The notes under the pieces: model-generated
The model's database searches: none
What the model saw: the letters and a program-made list of their open reading frames with translations, nothing else
What the model was told of the DNA's origin: nothing
Origin: an uncultured Clostridia bacterium
Lineage (GTDB): Bacteria; Bacillota; Clostridia; Oscillospirales; Oscillospiraceae
Direction of reading: 5' to 3'
Assembly: GCA_947164825.1 (NCBI GenBank)
Contig: CAMUYE010000008.1
Coordinates: forward strand, 1-43,776
DNA length: 43,776 nucleotides
Part shown: in pieces, positions 26,137-33,237 of the stretch
Numbering within the stretch: position 1 is the stretch's first letter
Layout: every line of letters starts with the position of its first letter
Position numbers and translations under genes: made by a program

Positions 26137-26207
26137 GGCAGTAAAACTTTCCGATGGGACAGCGGCAGTAAAACTTTCCGATGGCAGGCAGTAAAACTTT
26201 CCGATGG
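26137..26207 (+). repeat. Three spaced direct repeats upstream of the small membrane protein
   Basis: A 21-base unit, GGCAGTAAAACTTTCCGATG plus G, occurs exactly three times at 26137, 26164 and 26187, spaced 27 and 23 bases start to start. A partial copy (ACTTTCCGATG) lies at 26117-26127. The array ends 9 bases before the -35 box of the next promoter. Confidence 0.85.
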
Positions 26208-26215
26208 GAATTTGC

Positions 26216-26244
26216 TTGCAATCCTGTTTGTTTTGTGGTAACAT
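26216..26244 (+). promoter_or_regulatory. SigA-type promoter of the small membrane protein-ruvCAB unit
   Basis: TTGCAA (26216-26221) and TAACAT (26239-26244) are 17 bases apart, directly downstream of the direct-repeat array and 18 bases before the ATG at 26263. Confidence 0.6.
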
Positions 26245-26262
26245 GGATCAGAGGTGGTATTT

Positions 26263-26451
26263 ATGAGCGAAAAAGAGATGAACCGCGAAGAGCTGGAGCA
26301 TCAGGCAATGGAAGCCGCAGCCGCACAGGAAAAGAAGGAAGAATACGTCGAGCGTCCCATCGGTCACCGGGTCCTCGCCTGGGTGCTGATCGGGGTCGTG
26401 ATCGTCGGCGTTATCTTCAGTTATTGCTGGATTTCCGGCATTTTCCACTGA
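26263..26451 (+). CDS. Small single-span membrane protein, function unknown
   Basis: A 62-residue protein. The N-terminal half is highly charged and helical (SEKEMNREELEHQAMEAAAAQEKKEEYVERP, split here as acidic and basic residues in mixed order), followed by one membrane helix at about residues 39-58 (VLAWVLIGVVIVGVIFSYCW). GAGGTGG precedes the ATG. The next gene, ruvC, starts 4 bases after its stop and lacks a good ribosome site of its own, so it is probably translated by coupling. No known family was recognised; N-in topology is likely. Confidence 0.7.
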   Translation: MSEKEMNREELEHQAMEAAAAQEKKEEYVERPIGHRVLAWVLIGVVIVGVIFSYCWISGIFH

Positions 26452-26455
26452 GAAA

Positions 26456-26956
26456 ATGCGTATTTTAGGCATTGATCCCGGCTACGCGACGACAGGCTTC
26501 GGCCTGTTAGAGTCGGACGGGCATGGGAACGACAGGCTGCTTCGCTACGGCGTCGTCACGACGCCTCCCGAGCTGCCCTTTCCCCGGCGTTTGGAGATTC
26601 TGTTCGACGACCTGACCGAGCTTGTGACGGTCACGAAGCCGGACGTATCAGCGGTGGAGGAGCTCTTCTGGGGCCACAACATCACCACGGGCATCGGCGT
26701 CTCCCACGGCCGGGGCGTGATCCTGCTGGCCCTGACCAAGGCGGGCATCCCCGTCTTTGAGTACACCCCCATGCAGGTCAAGCAAGCGGTGGTTGGCTAT
26801 GGCAAAGCCGAGAAACGGCAGGTCATGGACATGACCCGCCGGCTTTTGCATATGGAAAAAGTCGCCCGTCCCGACGACGCGGCGGACGCCATCGCCATCG
26901 CCCTCTGTCACGCGCGAAGCCAAACTTCTATGCTGGCGAGATTGAAACAGGAATAA
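26456..26956 (+). CDS. ruvC: Holliday junction resolvase RuvC
   Basis: A 166-residue nuclease that cuts Holliday junctions as a dimer. Catalytic acids are in the expected places: D7 in GIDPGYATTGFG, the Glu pair in VEELFWGHN (near residue 67), and the Asp cluster in RPDDAADAIAIALCH near the C-terminus. TPMQVKQAVVGYGKAEKRQVMDM is the conserved DNA-contact segment. It is followed by ruvA and ruvB, a complete resolvasome set. Its own ribosome site is poor. Confidence 0.97.
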   Translation: MRILGIDPGYATTGFGLLESDGHGNDRLLRYGVVTTPPELPFPRRLEILFDDLTELVTVTKPDVSAVEELFWGHNITTGIGVSHGRGVILLALTKAGIPVFEYTPMQVKQAVVGYGKAEKRQVMDMTRRLLHMEKVARPDDAADAIAIALCHARSQTSMLARLKQE

Positions 26957-26969
26957 AGGGAAACAAAAA

Positions 26970-27575
26970 ATGTTTTATTATCTGAATGGAAAGATCACCG
27001 TCCTCGAAATGGGTCTGGCGGTGGTGGACTGTGCGGGCGTGGGCTATGCCTGCCACTGCAGCACCTACACCCAGTCGCAGCTTCGGGTCGGGGAGGAGCG
27101 TCGGCTCTACACCCACGTGAACGTCAAGGAAGACGCCTTCGACATCTACGGCTTCTCCGGCAGGGAAGAGCTGCGGTTATTTGAGCTGCTCACCGCCGTC
27201 ACCGGAGTCGGTCCCGCCTCCGCCCTGGCGATCCTCTCCGTCCTCTCGCCGGATCAGCTCTCTCTCGCCATTATGACCGGCGATGAAAAGTCCATCACGC
27301 GGGCGAAGGGGATCGGCGCCAAGAGTGCGAAACGGATCATTCTGGAACTCAAAGACAAGCTGGGCGGAGAGCTGGACTTCTCTGCCGGGAACAGCGGCGC
27401 CGCCGTTCCCGCCGCCGCCCGGGACGGCAGCAAAGTCGCGCTTGCCACAGCGGCGCTGGCGGAGCTGGGCTACACCCAGTCTGAGGCCGCCTCCGCGCTG
27501 AAGGGAGCCGACGCCGAGAAGCTCAGCGTCGAGGAGCTTGTCCGGTACGGCCTGCGGGCCATGGTGATGAAATAA
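26970..27575 (+). CDS. ruvA: Holliday junction branch migration protein RuvA
   Basis: A 201-residue protein of normal length. Domain I (OB-fold) begins MFYYLNGKITVLEM and includes HVNVKEDAFDIYGFSGREE; domain II has two helix-hairpin-helix motifs (VTGVGPASALAILS and AKGIGAKSAKRIILELKDK); a flexible Ala-rich linker follows, then domain III (ALAELGYTQSEAASAL), which contacts RuvB. AAGGGA precedes the ATG. Confidence 0.97.
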   Translation: MFYYLNGKITVLEMGLAVVDCAGVGYACHCSTYTQSQLRVGEERRLYTHVNVKEDAFDIYGFSGREELRLFELLTAVTGVGPASALAILSVLSPDQLSLAIMTGDEKSITRAKGIGAKSAKRIILELKDKLGGELDFSAGNSGAAVPAAARDGSKVALATAALAELGYTQSEAASALKGADAEKLSVEELVRYGLRAMVMK

Positions 27576-27587
27576 GGGGGTACGGAT

Positions 27588-28625
27588 ATGAGCATCGATT
27601 TTTCCAATGATTACGAGGCCCCCGTCGTCACGGCTTCCATTACGCCCCAGGACGAAGGGGAGATCTCCCTGCGCCCCAGGACGCTGCGGGATTATACCGG
27701 CCAGGAGAAGGCCAAGGAGAACCTGGCCGTCTACATCGAGGCCGCCAGACGCAGAAACGAGCCCTTGGATCACGTTTTGCTCTACGGGCCTCCGGGCCTG
27801 GGCAAAACCACGCTGGCAGGCGTCATTGCCAATGAAATGGGCGTCAATATCCGGGTCACCTCCGGCCCGGCCATCGAGAAACCCGGCGATCTGGCCGCCC
27901 TTCTGACGAACCTGAACCCCGGCGACATCCTGTTCATCGACGAGATCCACCGGCTCAACCGGGTCGTGGAGGAGATCCTGTATCCCGCCATGGAGGATTT
28001 TGCCATCGACATCATCGTGGGCAAGGGGCCCAGCGCCAACTCCATTCGTCTGGATTTGCCCCGCTTTACGCTGATCGGCGCCACCACCCGGGCAGGGCAG
28101 CTCTCATCGCCCCTGCGGGATCGCTTTGGCGTCAGTCTGCGGCTGGAGCTCTATCGACCCGAGGAGCTTGCCCGCATCGTCACCCGTTCCGCCAGCCTTT
28201 TCGGCATGCAGATCGACCCGGACGGCGCCAGGGAAATCGCCTCCCGCAGCCGGGGGACCCCCCGAATCGCCAATCGCATCCTTCGCCGGGTCCGGGACTA
28301 CGCCCAGATCTACTACGACGGCGTCATCACCGCGGACGCTGCGGCCCACGCCCTGGAGAAGCTGGAGATCGACGAGCTGGGCCTGGACCGGATCGACCAC
28401 CGCATGCTTCGTGCCATCATCGAGAACTACGGCGGCGGCCCGGTCGGTTTGGAGACCCTTGCCGCCACCATCGGCGAGGAGGCCGTCACGCTGGAGGACG
28501 TCTACGAACCCTACCTGATGCAGATCGGTTTTCTCTCCCGCACGCCCCGTGGACGATGTGTGACACAGCTTGCTTATGATCATCTTGGAATCACTTATCT
28601 CGGGCAACAGCAGATGAAGCTTTGA
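27588..28625 (+). CDS. ruvB: Holliday junction branch migration ATPase RuvB
   Basis: A 345-residue AAA+ motor. It has the family opening [19 protein letters not shown], Walker [10 protein letters not shown], Walker [11 protein letters not shown], sensor [18 protein letters not shown], arginine finger region, and the C-terminal winged helix with [17 protein letters not shown] and [24 protein letters not shown] lies 7 bases before the ATG. It forms hexamers on either side of RuvA. Confidence 0.98.
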   Translation: MSIDFSNDYEAPVVTASITPQDEGEISLRPRTLRDYTGQEKAKENLAVYIEAARRRNEPLDHVLLYGPPGLGKTTLAGVIANEMGVNIRVTSGPAIEKPGDLAALLTNLNPGDILFIDEIHRLNRVVEEILYPAMEDFAIDIIVGKGPSANSIRLDLPRFTLIGATTRAGQLSSPLRDRFGVSLRLELYRPEELARIVTRSASLFGMQIDPDGAREIASRSRGTPRIANRILRRVRDYAQIYYDGVITADAAAHALEKLEIDELGLDRIDHRMLRAIIENYGGGPVGLETLAATIGEEAVTLEDVYEPYLMQIGFLSRTPRGRCVTQLAYDHLGITYLGQQQMKL

Positions 28626-28724
28626 TCGCTTACGATTCGGCAAAATTCGGGTATTTTTATGCATTCGTTTTTGTTGATTTCCAACAGATGTGAAAAAAAA
28701 TCGGCAATTTTGCGAAAAAATTTG

Positions 28725-28752
28725 TTGACAGAAGCCCAATGCGTGGTATAAT
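28725..28752 (+). promoter_or_regulatory. Strong SigA-type promoter of the sigma-factor gene
   Basis: Perfect TTGACA (28725-28730) and perfect TATAAT (28747-28752) are 16 bases apart, with TGG before the -10 (extended form). The gap before it (28626-28724) is AT-rich with no gene seen. Confidence 0.88.
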
Positions 28753-28757
28753 TGTCA

Positions 28758-28775
28758 ATGCATAAATTAAAATAA
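28758..28775 (+). other. Possible leaderless five-codon minigene overlapping the sigma-factor start
   Basis: ATG at 28758 lies at the predicted transcription start. It encodes MHKLK and stops at TAA 28773-28775, which overlaps the ATG of the sigma-factor gene as TAATG. The sigma factor has no recognisable ribosome site, so termination-reinitiation from this minigene could be how it is translated. Confidence 0.25.
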
Positions 28776-29356
28776 TGGTAGAAGTATACAGTCAATTTTC
28801 AGATTTGGAGCTGCTTGCCCGTTCTGAACATTCCCAGGACGCCATGCATGAGCTCATCACCCGCTATACCCGCCTTGTACGTGCTTGCGCCAGACCGCTT
28901 TTTCTGGCCGGCGGCGATCATGAAGATCTGGTACAGGAGGGAATGATCGGGCTGCTGGACGCAATTCGCAGCTACGCGCCGGAGCTCGGAACCCCGTTTG
29001 AGGCCTACGCAGCGCTTTGCGTTCGCCGCAGGATGTACTCCGCGATCCGTGCCGCTGCGGCGCAAAAACACGCGCCGCTCAACGATTCGCTTCCGCTCGA
29101 TACGCTTGCCGTATCACAGACCGACGATCCGGAAGCGGAGTTGATCAGCAGGGAGCGCCAGCGGGATCTGATGAAACGCCTGAACGACTGTTTATCTTCC
29201 GCCGAACGTACCGTTTTGGGGCATTATCTGGAAGGGGCGTCCTATCTCGAAATCTCCCGGCGCGTCGGAAAACCATTGAAATCCGTGGACAATGCGGTCC
29301 AGCGGATCCGCCGCAAGGCGGCAAACATCCTTGGCGAAAACGGACACCCCGTTTAG
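28775..29356 (+). CDS. RNA polymerase sigma factor, SigH-like
   Basis: A 193-residue sigma-70 family protein of SigH/SigF-like size. Region 2 spans about residues 25-90, with EDLVQEGMIGLLDAIRSY (core binding) and FEAYAALCVRRRMYSAIRAA (-10 recognition). Region 4 is near 130-185, with the helix-turn-helix LEGASYLEISRRVGKPLKSVDNAVQRIRRK. It resembles the sporulation/stationary sigma-H group, but length and sequence do not decide this. A consensus promoter precedes it, yet there is no Shine-Dalgarno sequence before ATG 28775 and the leader is only about 16 bases. Confidence 0.85.
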   Translation: MVEVYSQFSDLELLARSEHSQDAMHELITRYTRLVRACARPLFLAGGDHEDLVQEGMIGLLDAIRSYAPELGTPFEAYAALCVRRRMYSAIRAAAAQKHAPLNDSLPLDTLAVSQTDDPEAELISRERQRDLMKRLNDCLSSAERTVLGHYLEGASYLEISRRVGKPLKSVDNAVQRIRRKAANILGENGHPV

Positions 29357-29423
29357 CATATTCAAATTTTGCCCATGTTCGCGCACAAAATGGACAGGCA
29401 ACCAAAAGAGAGGTAAAAATCCC

Positions 29424-29702
29424 ATGTTCGAAGACAAGACCTTAGTTTGCAAAGAGTGCGGCAACGAGTTTGTTTTCACCGCCGGCGAGCAGGAATTCTA
29501 CGCTGAGAGAGGCTTCCAGAATGAGCCCCAGCGCTGCAAGGCCTGCCGTGACGCCCGCAAGAACGCGGCCCGTGGTCCCAGAGAATTCTTCACCGCTACC
29601 TGCGCGGCCTGCGGCCGGGAAGCTCGCGTTCCGTTCGAGCCCAAGACCGATCGCCCCGTGTACTGCAGCGAGTGCTTTGCAAAGATGAGAGAGAACGGCT
29701 GA
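29424..29702 (+). CDS. Small zinc-ribbon protein
   Basis: A 92-residue protein with four CxxC pairs: CKEC near residue 9, CKAC near 36, CAAC near 56 and CSEC near 81, making two treble-clef or ribbon units. The first half (FVFTAGEQEFYAERGFQNEPQRC) matches the zinc-ribbon domain found widely in Clostridia next to RNA-binding or cold-shock functions. The role is unknown; nucleic-acid binding is an inference. GAGAGG precedes the ATG. It lies 67 bases after the sigma-factor gene and is followed by a terminator. Confidence 0.8.
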   Translation: MFEDKTLVCKECGNEFVFTAGEQEFYAERGFQNEPQRCKACRDARKNAARGPREFFTATCAACGREARVPFEPKTDRPVYCSECFAKMRENG

Positions 29703-29719
29703 TTTCATAAAACAGCCTT

Positions 29720-29752
29720 GCGGCATCCGGTTCCGGATGCCGCTTCTCTTTT
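29720..29752 (+). terminator. Rho-independent terminator after the zinc-ribbon gene
   Basis: An 11-bp perfect stem GCGGCATCCGG (29720-29730), a 2-base loop, the complementary arm (29733-29743) and a T-rich tail TTCTCTTTT. Confidence 0.9.
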
Positions 29753-29770
29753 GTCGCGCTTATCCTGTAA

Positions 29771-29927
29771 TACTGAACTCCCATAGAAACCTTTAATCTG
29801 TTTCGGCAGGAATTGTGTCATACTTCGTTGTCGTCCTTGCCGGGCGTCAAGCCCGCCTGCGTCCTCCGCCTCGTCTGACGCAATTCCTGCACGGAACATT
29901 TTTCAATCTTTCTATGGGAGTTCAGTA
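29771..29927. mobile_element. MITE-like element with terminal inverted repeats
   Basis: A 157-base non-coding unit. The left end TACTGAACTCCCATAGAAA (29771-29789) is the exact reverse complement of 29909-29927. A second, inner inverted pair lies at 29806-29820 and 29876-29890 (14 of 15 match), and a small GGGC/GCCC hairpin lies near the centre. The match extends outwards by 4 more bases with one mismatch. No transposase is encoded. It fills most of the 350-base gap between the zinc-ribbon gene and the surface-polymer operon. A structured RNA is an alternative reading. Confidence 0.7.
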
Positions 29928-29976
29928 TAACACGTTCCTTTGGTTTTCCCGCAGCGCTTTTCTTCGGTTTTTTTGC

Positions 29977-30005
29977 TGGACAATCGTCATGAGATATGAT
30001 ATACT
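29977..30005 (+). promoter_or_regulatory. SigA-type promoter of the surface-glycopolymer operon
   Basis: TGGACA (29977-29982) and TATACT (30000-30005) are 17 bases apart; TGA before the -10 makes it an extended -10 promoter. It lies 48 bases upstream of the first operon gene. No other clear promoter was found before 40390. Confidence 0.7.
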
Positions 30006-30052
30006 AAATTGAAAAGATATGGACTTTTTCTTCCAAAAAAAAGAGGGATACT

Positions 30053-31579
30053 ATGAACAAAGGGAAAGCGATTTTGGACCGGATTCGCGGCAGGCTGCCG
30101 CTGGTGGTTTTCGTGCTCTGTGTGATCCAGCCCCTGCTGGATGCGGCGGGCTACTGGCAGAAGTATTTCGGCGTTTCCAACGCTGTAACCATGGCCCTGC
30201 GTATGATTCTGCTCGGTGGTACGGTCCTGCTGGGCTTTGTGCTGTCTGACCGGAAGCGGTACTATTTCCTGACCGCGGCGGTTCTGGCTGCTTTGACGGC
30301 GGGGCATATCTTTGCCTGTACCCGTTCGGTCAACGGCTACCAGGAGCCGATCAAGGATCTGATCAATCTGGTCCGGATCTACTTCCTGCCCCTGATGACC
30401 GTCAGCTTTATCACCTTCCTGCGGCAGAACGACGCTGTTTTCCCCGCTGTGATCCGTGGCATGGTAACCGACCTGTTCCTCATCGCTGGGATCCAGTTTG
30501 TCAGCGCCGTCACGGGTACCGACCCGCACACCTATTCCGTGGACAAGACCGGTATCCTGGGCTGGTTCCTCTGGACCAACAGCCAGAGCGCGATCCTGGC
30601 TATGACCGTTCCCGTGACGATCTGCTGGGCCCTGCGACGCTGGGAGAAAAAACTCCTGCCCGTAATACTGGTGACGGCTGTGGCCGAGGCCACGCTCTAC
30701 GTGCTGGCCCCCCGGCTGGCTTACGCCAGCATGGCCGCTGCCGGTATCGGCGTGGCAATCTGCCTGCTGCTCACGAACCGGAAACGCTGGCCTCAGGCCC
30801 TGGCCATGGTTCTGGTGACCTGTCTCTTTGTGGCGGCTTATCCGCTGTCGCCGACCTATAAACGACTCAACGCCAACGAGAACCGCACCGAAAAGACTGT
30901 GAAGCAGATTCAGGAGCTCGACATCCATATCGAGACGGAGCCCGCCACAAGCCCCGAAGGCGAGACCGGAAAAGAAGCCGAGAAGCCGGGCAAGCCCCAG
31001 GTCATCCTCGACGAGAAAAACGCCGAGAAGCTGGAAAAGCTCTACCGTTCCCAGGACATCCTCTGGTCCGTGGTGGAGCGCTTCGGCCGCGACAAGGTTT
31101 TCGAGGCCTACAACTACAGCCTGGATCCCACGGTCATCGGCAACACCCGGCTGATGAAGATCCGCTTCTGCGAGCTGCTGATGGCGGAAACGGGCACAGC
31201 CTCCCATCTCTTTGGCCTGAACCTGAAAGAAATGACCTGCCAGCGTCAGGACAAAAACGGCCTTCCCGTCACCGATAACTACGACGTGGAGAACGATCTC
31301 CACGGCGTCTACTTCCTCACCGGAGCCGTGGGACTCGGGGCCATGATCGTTTTCCTGCTCTTTTTCGGCGTCCGGGCCCTGATTGCAGTGATCCGCCGCC
31401 GGAAGCAGTGCTTTACGCTGCCCATGTGCGCCTTTGCAATCGCCTACGGTCTGAGCCTGATCCACGCCTACTACACCGCCTCCGTCCTGCGCCGCAACAA
31501 CGCCTCCTTCTATCTGGCGTTGATTCTGGCAGGGCTCTGGTATCTCTCCCGGAACCATGAAACGAAGCACGAGAGCTGA
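30053..31579 (+). CDS. O-antigen ligase/polymerase-like membrane protein, copy 1
   Basis: A 508-residue protein with about 11 membrane helices and a large extracytoplasmic loop (about 285-395) rich in Glu and Lys. It shares TGTDPHTY, LGWFLWTNSQSAILAM and SVLRRNNASFYLAL with the next two genes. The Wzy_C/WaaL-type catalytic features are present: an Arg in APRLAYAS (R221) and a His in ENDLHGVYFLTGAVG (H417). It would polymerise or transfer undecaprenyl-linked glycan outside the membrane. AGAGGG precedes the ATG. The first gene of the operon; it overlaps copy 2 by 23 bases. Confidence 0.72.
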   Translation: MNKGKAILDRIRGRLPLVVFVLCVIQPLLDAAGYWQKYFGVSNAVTMALRMILLGGTVLLGFVLSDRKRYYFLTAAVLAALTAGHIFACTRSVNGYQEPIKDLINLVRIYFLPLMTVSFITFLRQNDAVFPAVIRGMVTDLFLIAGIQFVSAVTGTDPHTYSVDKTGILGWFLWTNSQSAILAMTVPVTICWALRRWEKKLLPVILVTAVAEATLYVLAPRLAYASMAAAGIGVAICLLLTNRKRWPQALAMVLVTCLFVAAYPLSPTYKRLNANENRTEKTVKQIQELDIHIETEPATSPEGETGKEAEKPGKPQVILDEKNAEKLEKLYRSQDILWSVVERFGRDKVFEAYNYSLDPTVIGNTRLMKIRFCELLMAETGTASHLFGLNLKEMTCQRQDKNGLPVTDNYDVENDLHGVYFLTGAVGLGAMIVFLLFFGVRALIAVIRRRKQCFTLPMCAFAIAYGLSLIHAYYTASVLRRNNASFYLALILAGLWYLSRNHETKHES

Positions 31580-33134
31580 GGACCGGAAGCACACAGAGGG
31601 AGTCGCGGATCGGATCCAAACACGGGCTCCCTGGCTGGAGGCCCTGCGGGCAAGGCTGCCCATCCTCGTGTTCGTCTGTTTTGCGGTACAGCCGGTGCTG
31701 GACGCCGTGGGCTACTGGCAGCAGCGCTCGGAGACGGAGAACGTCCTGACCCTGATTCTGCGGATGCTGCTTCTTGGGGGCGGCCTGCTCCTGGGCTTTC
31801 TGCTCACGGAGCGGAAAAAGGTCTACTGCGTCATGGCCGGGGTCCTCGCGGTTTTCACGGCCCTCCACGCAGCGGCCTGTCTGCTGGCGGAGGGGACCTA
31901 TACTCTGGCTCTTTCGGACCTGGTCAATCTGGTCCGCATTTACTTCCTGCCTATGACGACCCTGCCGCTGATAACCTTCCTGCGGCAAAACGAAAAGGTC
32001 TGGCCCGCGCTGAAAAAGGGCCTGCTTGCCGACTTCGGGCTGATCGTCCTCATCGAGCTGCTGGCCGTCCTGACAGGCACGGATCCCCACACCTACCGGG
32101 ACGACGGCGTCGGCGTTCTGGGCTGGTTCCTCTGGACCAACAGCCAGAGCGCCATTCTGGCGATGCTGATGCCCATACTGATCTGCCTGGCCCTTTGCCG
32201 CTGGGAAAAGCGGGTCCTTCCCGTGGCCCTGGCCGCCTTTGCTGCCGAGCTGCCTCTGTACCTGCTGGGGCCCAAGCTGGCCTATGCCTGCCTGCTCTGC
32301 GGCGGCCTGGGAATCGCTGCGGTGCTTTTTCTGTGGTTCCGGCCCCGCTGGAAGCAGGCAGTGGCGATCCTGCTGGTGACGGTCTGCTTTGCAGCGGCTT
32401 TCCCGCTTTCCCCCATGCAGGCGAGGCGGCGCATCGAGACGGCCCGGAACCAGGCAAATCAGAGCGCCATCGACACCATGGAGACGCAGCCCACGGGGGA
32501 AGGGCAGCCTACCGGGGAAGGCCACGAGTCCGCTGAGACGCAGCCCTCCCGGGAGGCTCTGGAGCGGATCTATAACAAATACCAATACGGCGCAGTCCAG
32601 CGCTTCGGCCTGGATCGGGTTCTGGCCCTCTACGGCGGGACCACGGACGCCTCCGTTCTGGGGAATCAGCGTCTGAAAAAGATCAATTTCTGCAAGCTGC
32701 TGATGGAGGACTCGGGACCCATGAGCCGCCTCTTCGGCCTGAACGTCAAGGAGATGCGGGTCTTCATCGAAAAGGGCTTCTACCACGGTAGAACCGACAC
32801 CTGGGAGGACGGCTGGGAGAGCCTGGACCCCGAAAACGACTTCCACGGGATCTACTATCTGACCGGGATCGTGGGGCTGGTTCTGCTGCTGGCCTTTCTG
32901 ATCTGGTTCCCGGTCCGGGCCGCGATCCGGGTGCTGCCGGAGCTGAAACAGCGGCTGAGCCCGGAGCTCACGGGCTTTGTATTTGCGTTTGGTTTCTGCA
33001 TGATCCACGCGATCTTCACAGCCTCCGTCCTGCGAAGGAACAACGCTTCGGTCTACCTGGCCGCCGTGCTGGCGGGGCTGTGGTATCTGACGAGGCATCA
33101 GGCAACAGGCAACAGGCAACAGACCCGCCTGTAG
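31557..33134 (+). CDS. O-antigen ligase/polymerase-like membrane protein, copy 2
   Basis: A 525-residue paralogue of the preceding protein with the same helix pattern. It keeps TGTDPHTY, GWFLWTNSQSAILAM, ENDFHGIYYLTGIVG (H430) and SVLRRNNASVYLAA. At the aligned catalytic-Arg position it has Lys (K240, GPKLAYAC), unlike copies 1 and 3. The loop contains a short repeated PTGEGQ segment near residues 310-318. The C-terminal tail ATGNRQQTRL and the TAG stop are encoded by a GGCAACA heptamer array and a GTAG hairpin, so this end is derived from a repeat element. Confidence 0.7.
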   Translation: MKRSTRAEDRKHTEGVADRIQTRAPWLEALRARLPILVFVCFAVQPVLDAVGYWQQRSETENVLTLILRMLLLGGGLLLGFLLTERKKVYCVMAGVLAVFTALHAAACLLAEGTYTLALSDLVNLVRIYFLPMTTLPLITFLRQNEKVWPALKKGLLADFGLIVLIELLAVLTGTDPHTYRDDGVGVLGWFLWTNSQSAILAMLMPILICLALCRWEKRVLPVALAAFAAELPLYLLGPKLAYACLLCGGLGIAAVLFLWFRPRWKQAVAILLVTVCFAAAFPLSPMQARRRIETARNQANQSAIDTMETQPTGEGQPTGEGHESAETQPSREALERIYNKYQYGAVQRFGLDRVLALYGGTTDASVLGNQRLKKINFCKLLMEDSGPMSRLFGLNVKEMRVFIEKGFYHGRTDTWEDGWESLDPENDFHGIYYLTGIVGLVLLLAFLIWFPVRAAIRVLPELKQRLSPELTGFVFAFGFCMIHAIFTASVLRRNNASVYLAAVLAGLWYLTRHQATGNRQQTRL

Positions 33135-33193
33135 GGGTGGTCATTGGCCGCCCTTCGTCCCCGCACGGACGAGGCAACAGGGGACAGGTGACA
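33094..33193 (+). repeat. Composite intergenic element: heptamers and two hairpins (ligase copies 2-3)
   Basis: Four GGCAACA-type heptamers (33094-33121, the first with one change) lie inside the end of copy 2. They are followed by a GTAG hairpin (33131-33153: stem GGGTGGTC, loop ATT, stem GGCCGCCC with two G-T wobbles), a hairpin CGTCC-N6-GGACG (33156-33171), and three more heptamers (33173-33193). TAG of the GTAG is the stop codon of copy 2. Order and sequence match the element at 21277-21386. Confidence 0.8.
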
Positions 33194-33237
33194 AGAGACT
33201 GATCTCTGTAGACTAACACAGAAAGGAGGAGAGGGAT

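Noticed and set aside
26117..26207. Possible CRISPR array
   Set aside because: The repeats are 21 bases but the gaps are only 2-6 bases, with no spacer-length variable sequence and no cas genes nearby.
29815..30012. 65-codon frame inside the gap before the surface operon
   Set aside because: It runs through the MITE-like element and the promoter; no ribosome site, and its sequence is explained by the inverted repeats.
31557..31579. Frameshifted single gene joining ligase copies 1 and 2
   Set aside because: Both proteins are full length with complete motif sets; the 23-base overlap is a normal operon overlap of two paralogues.
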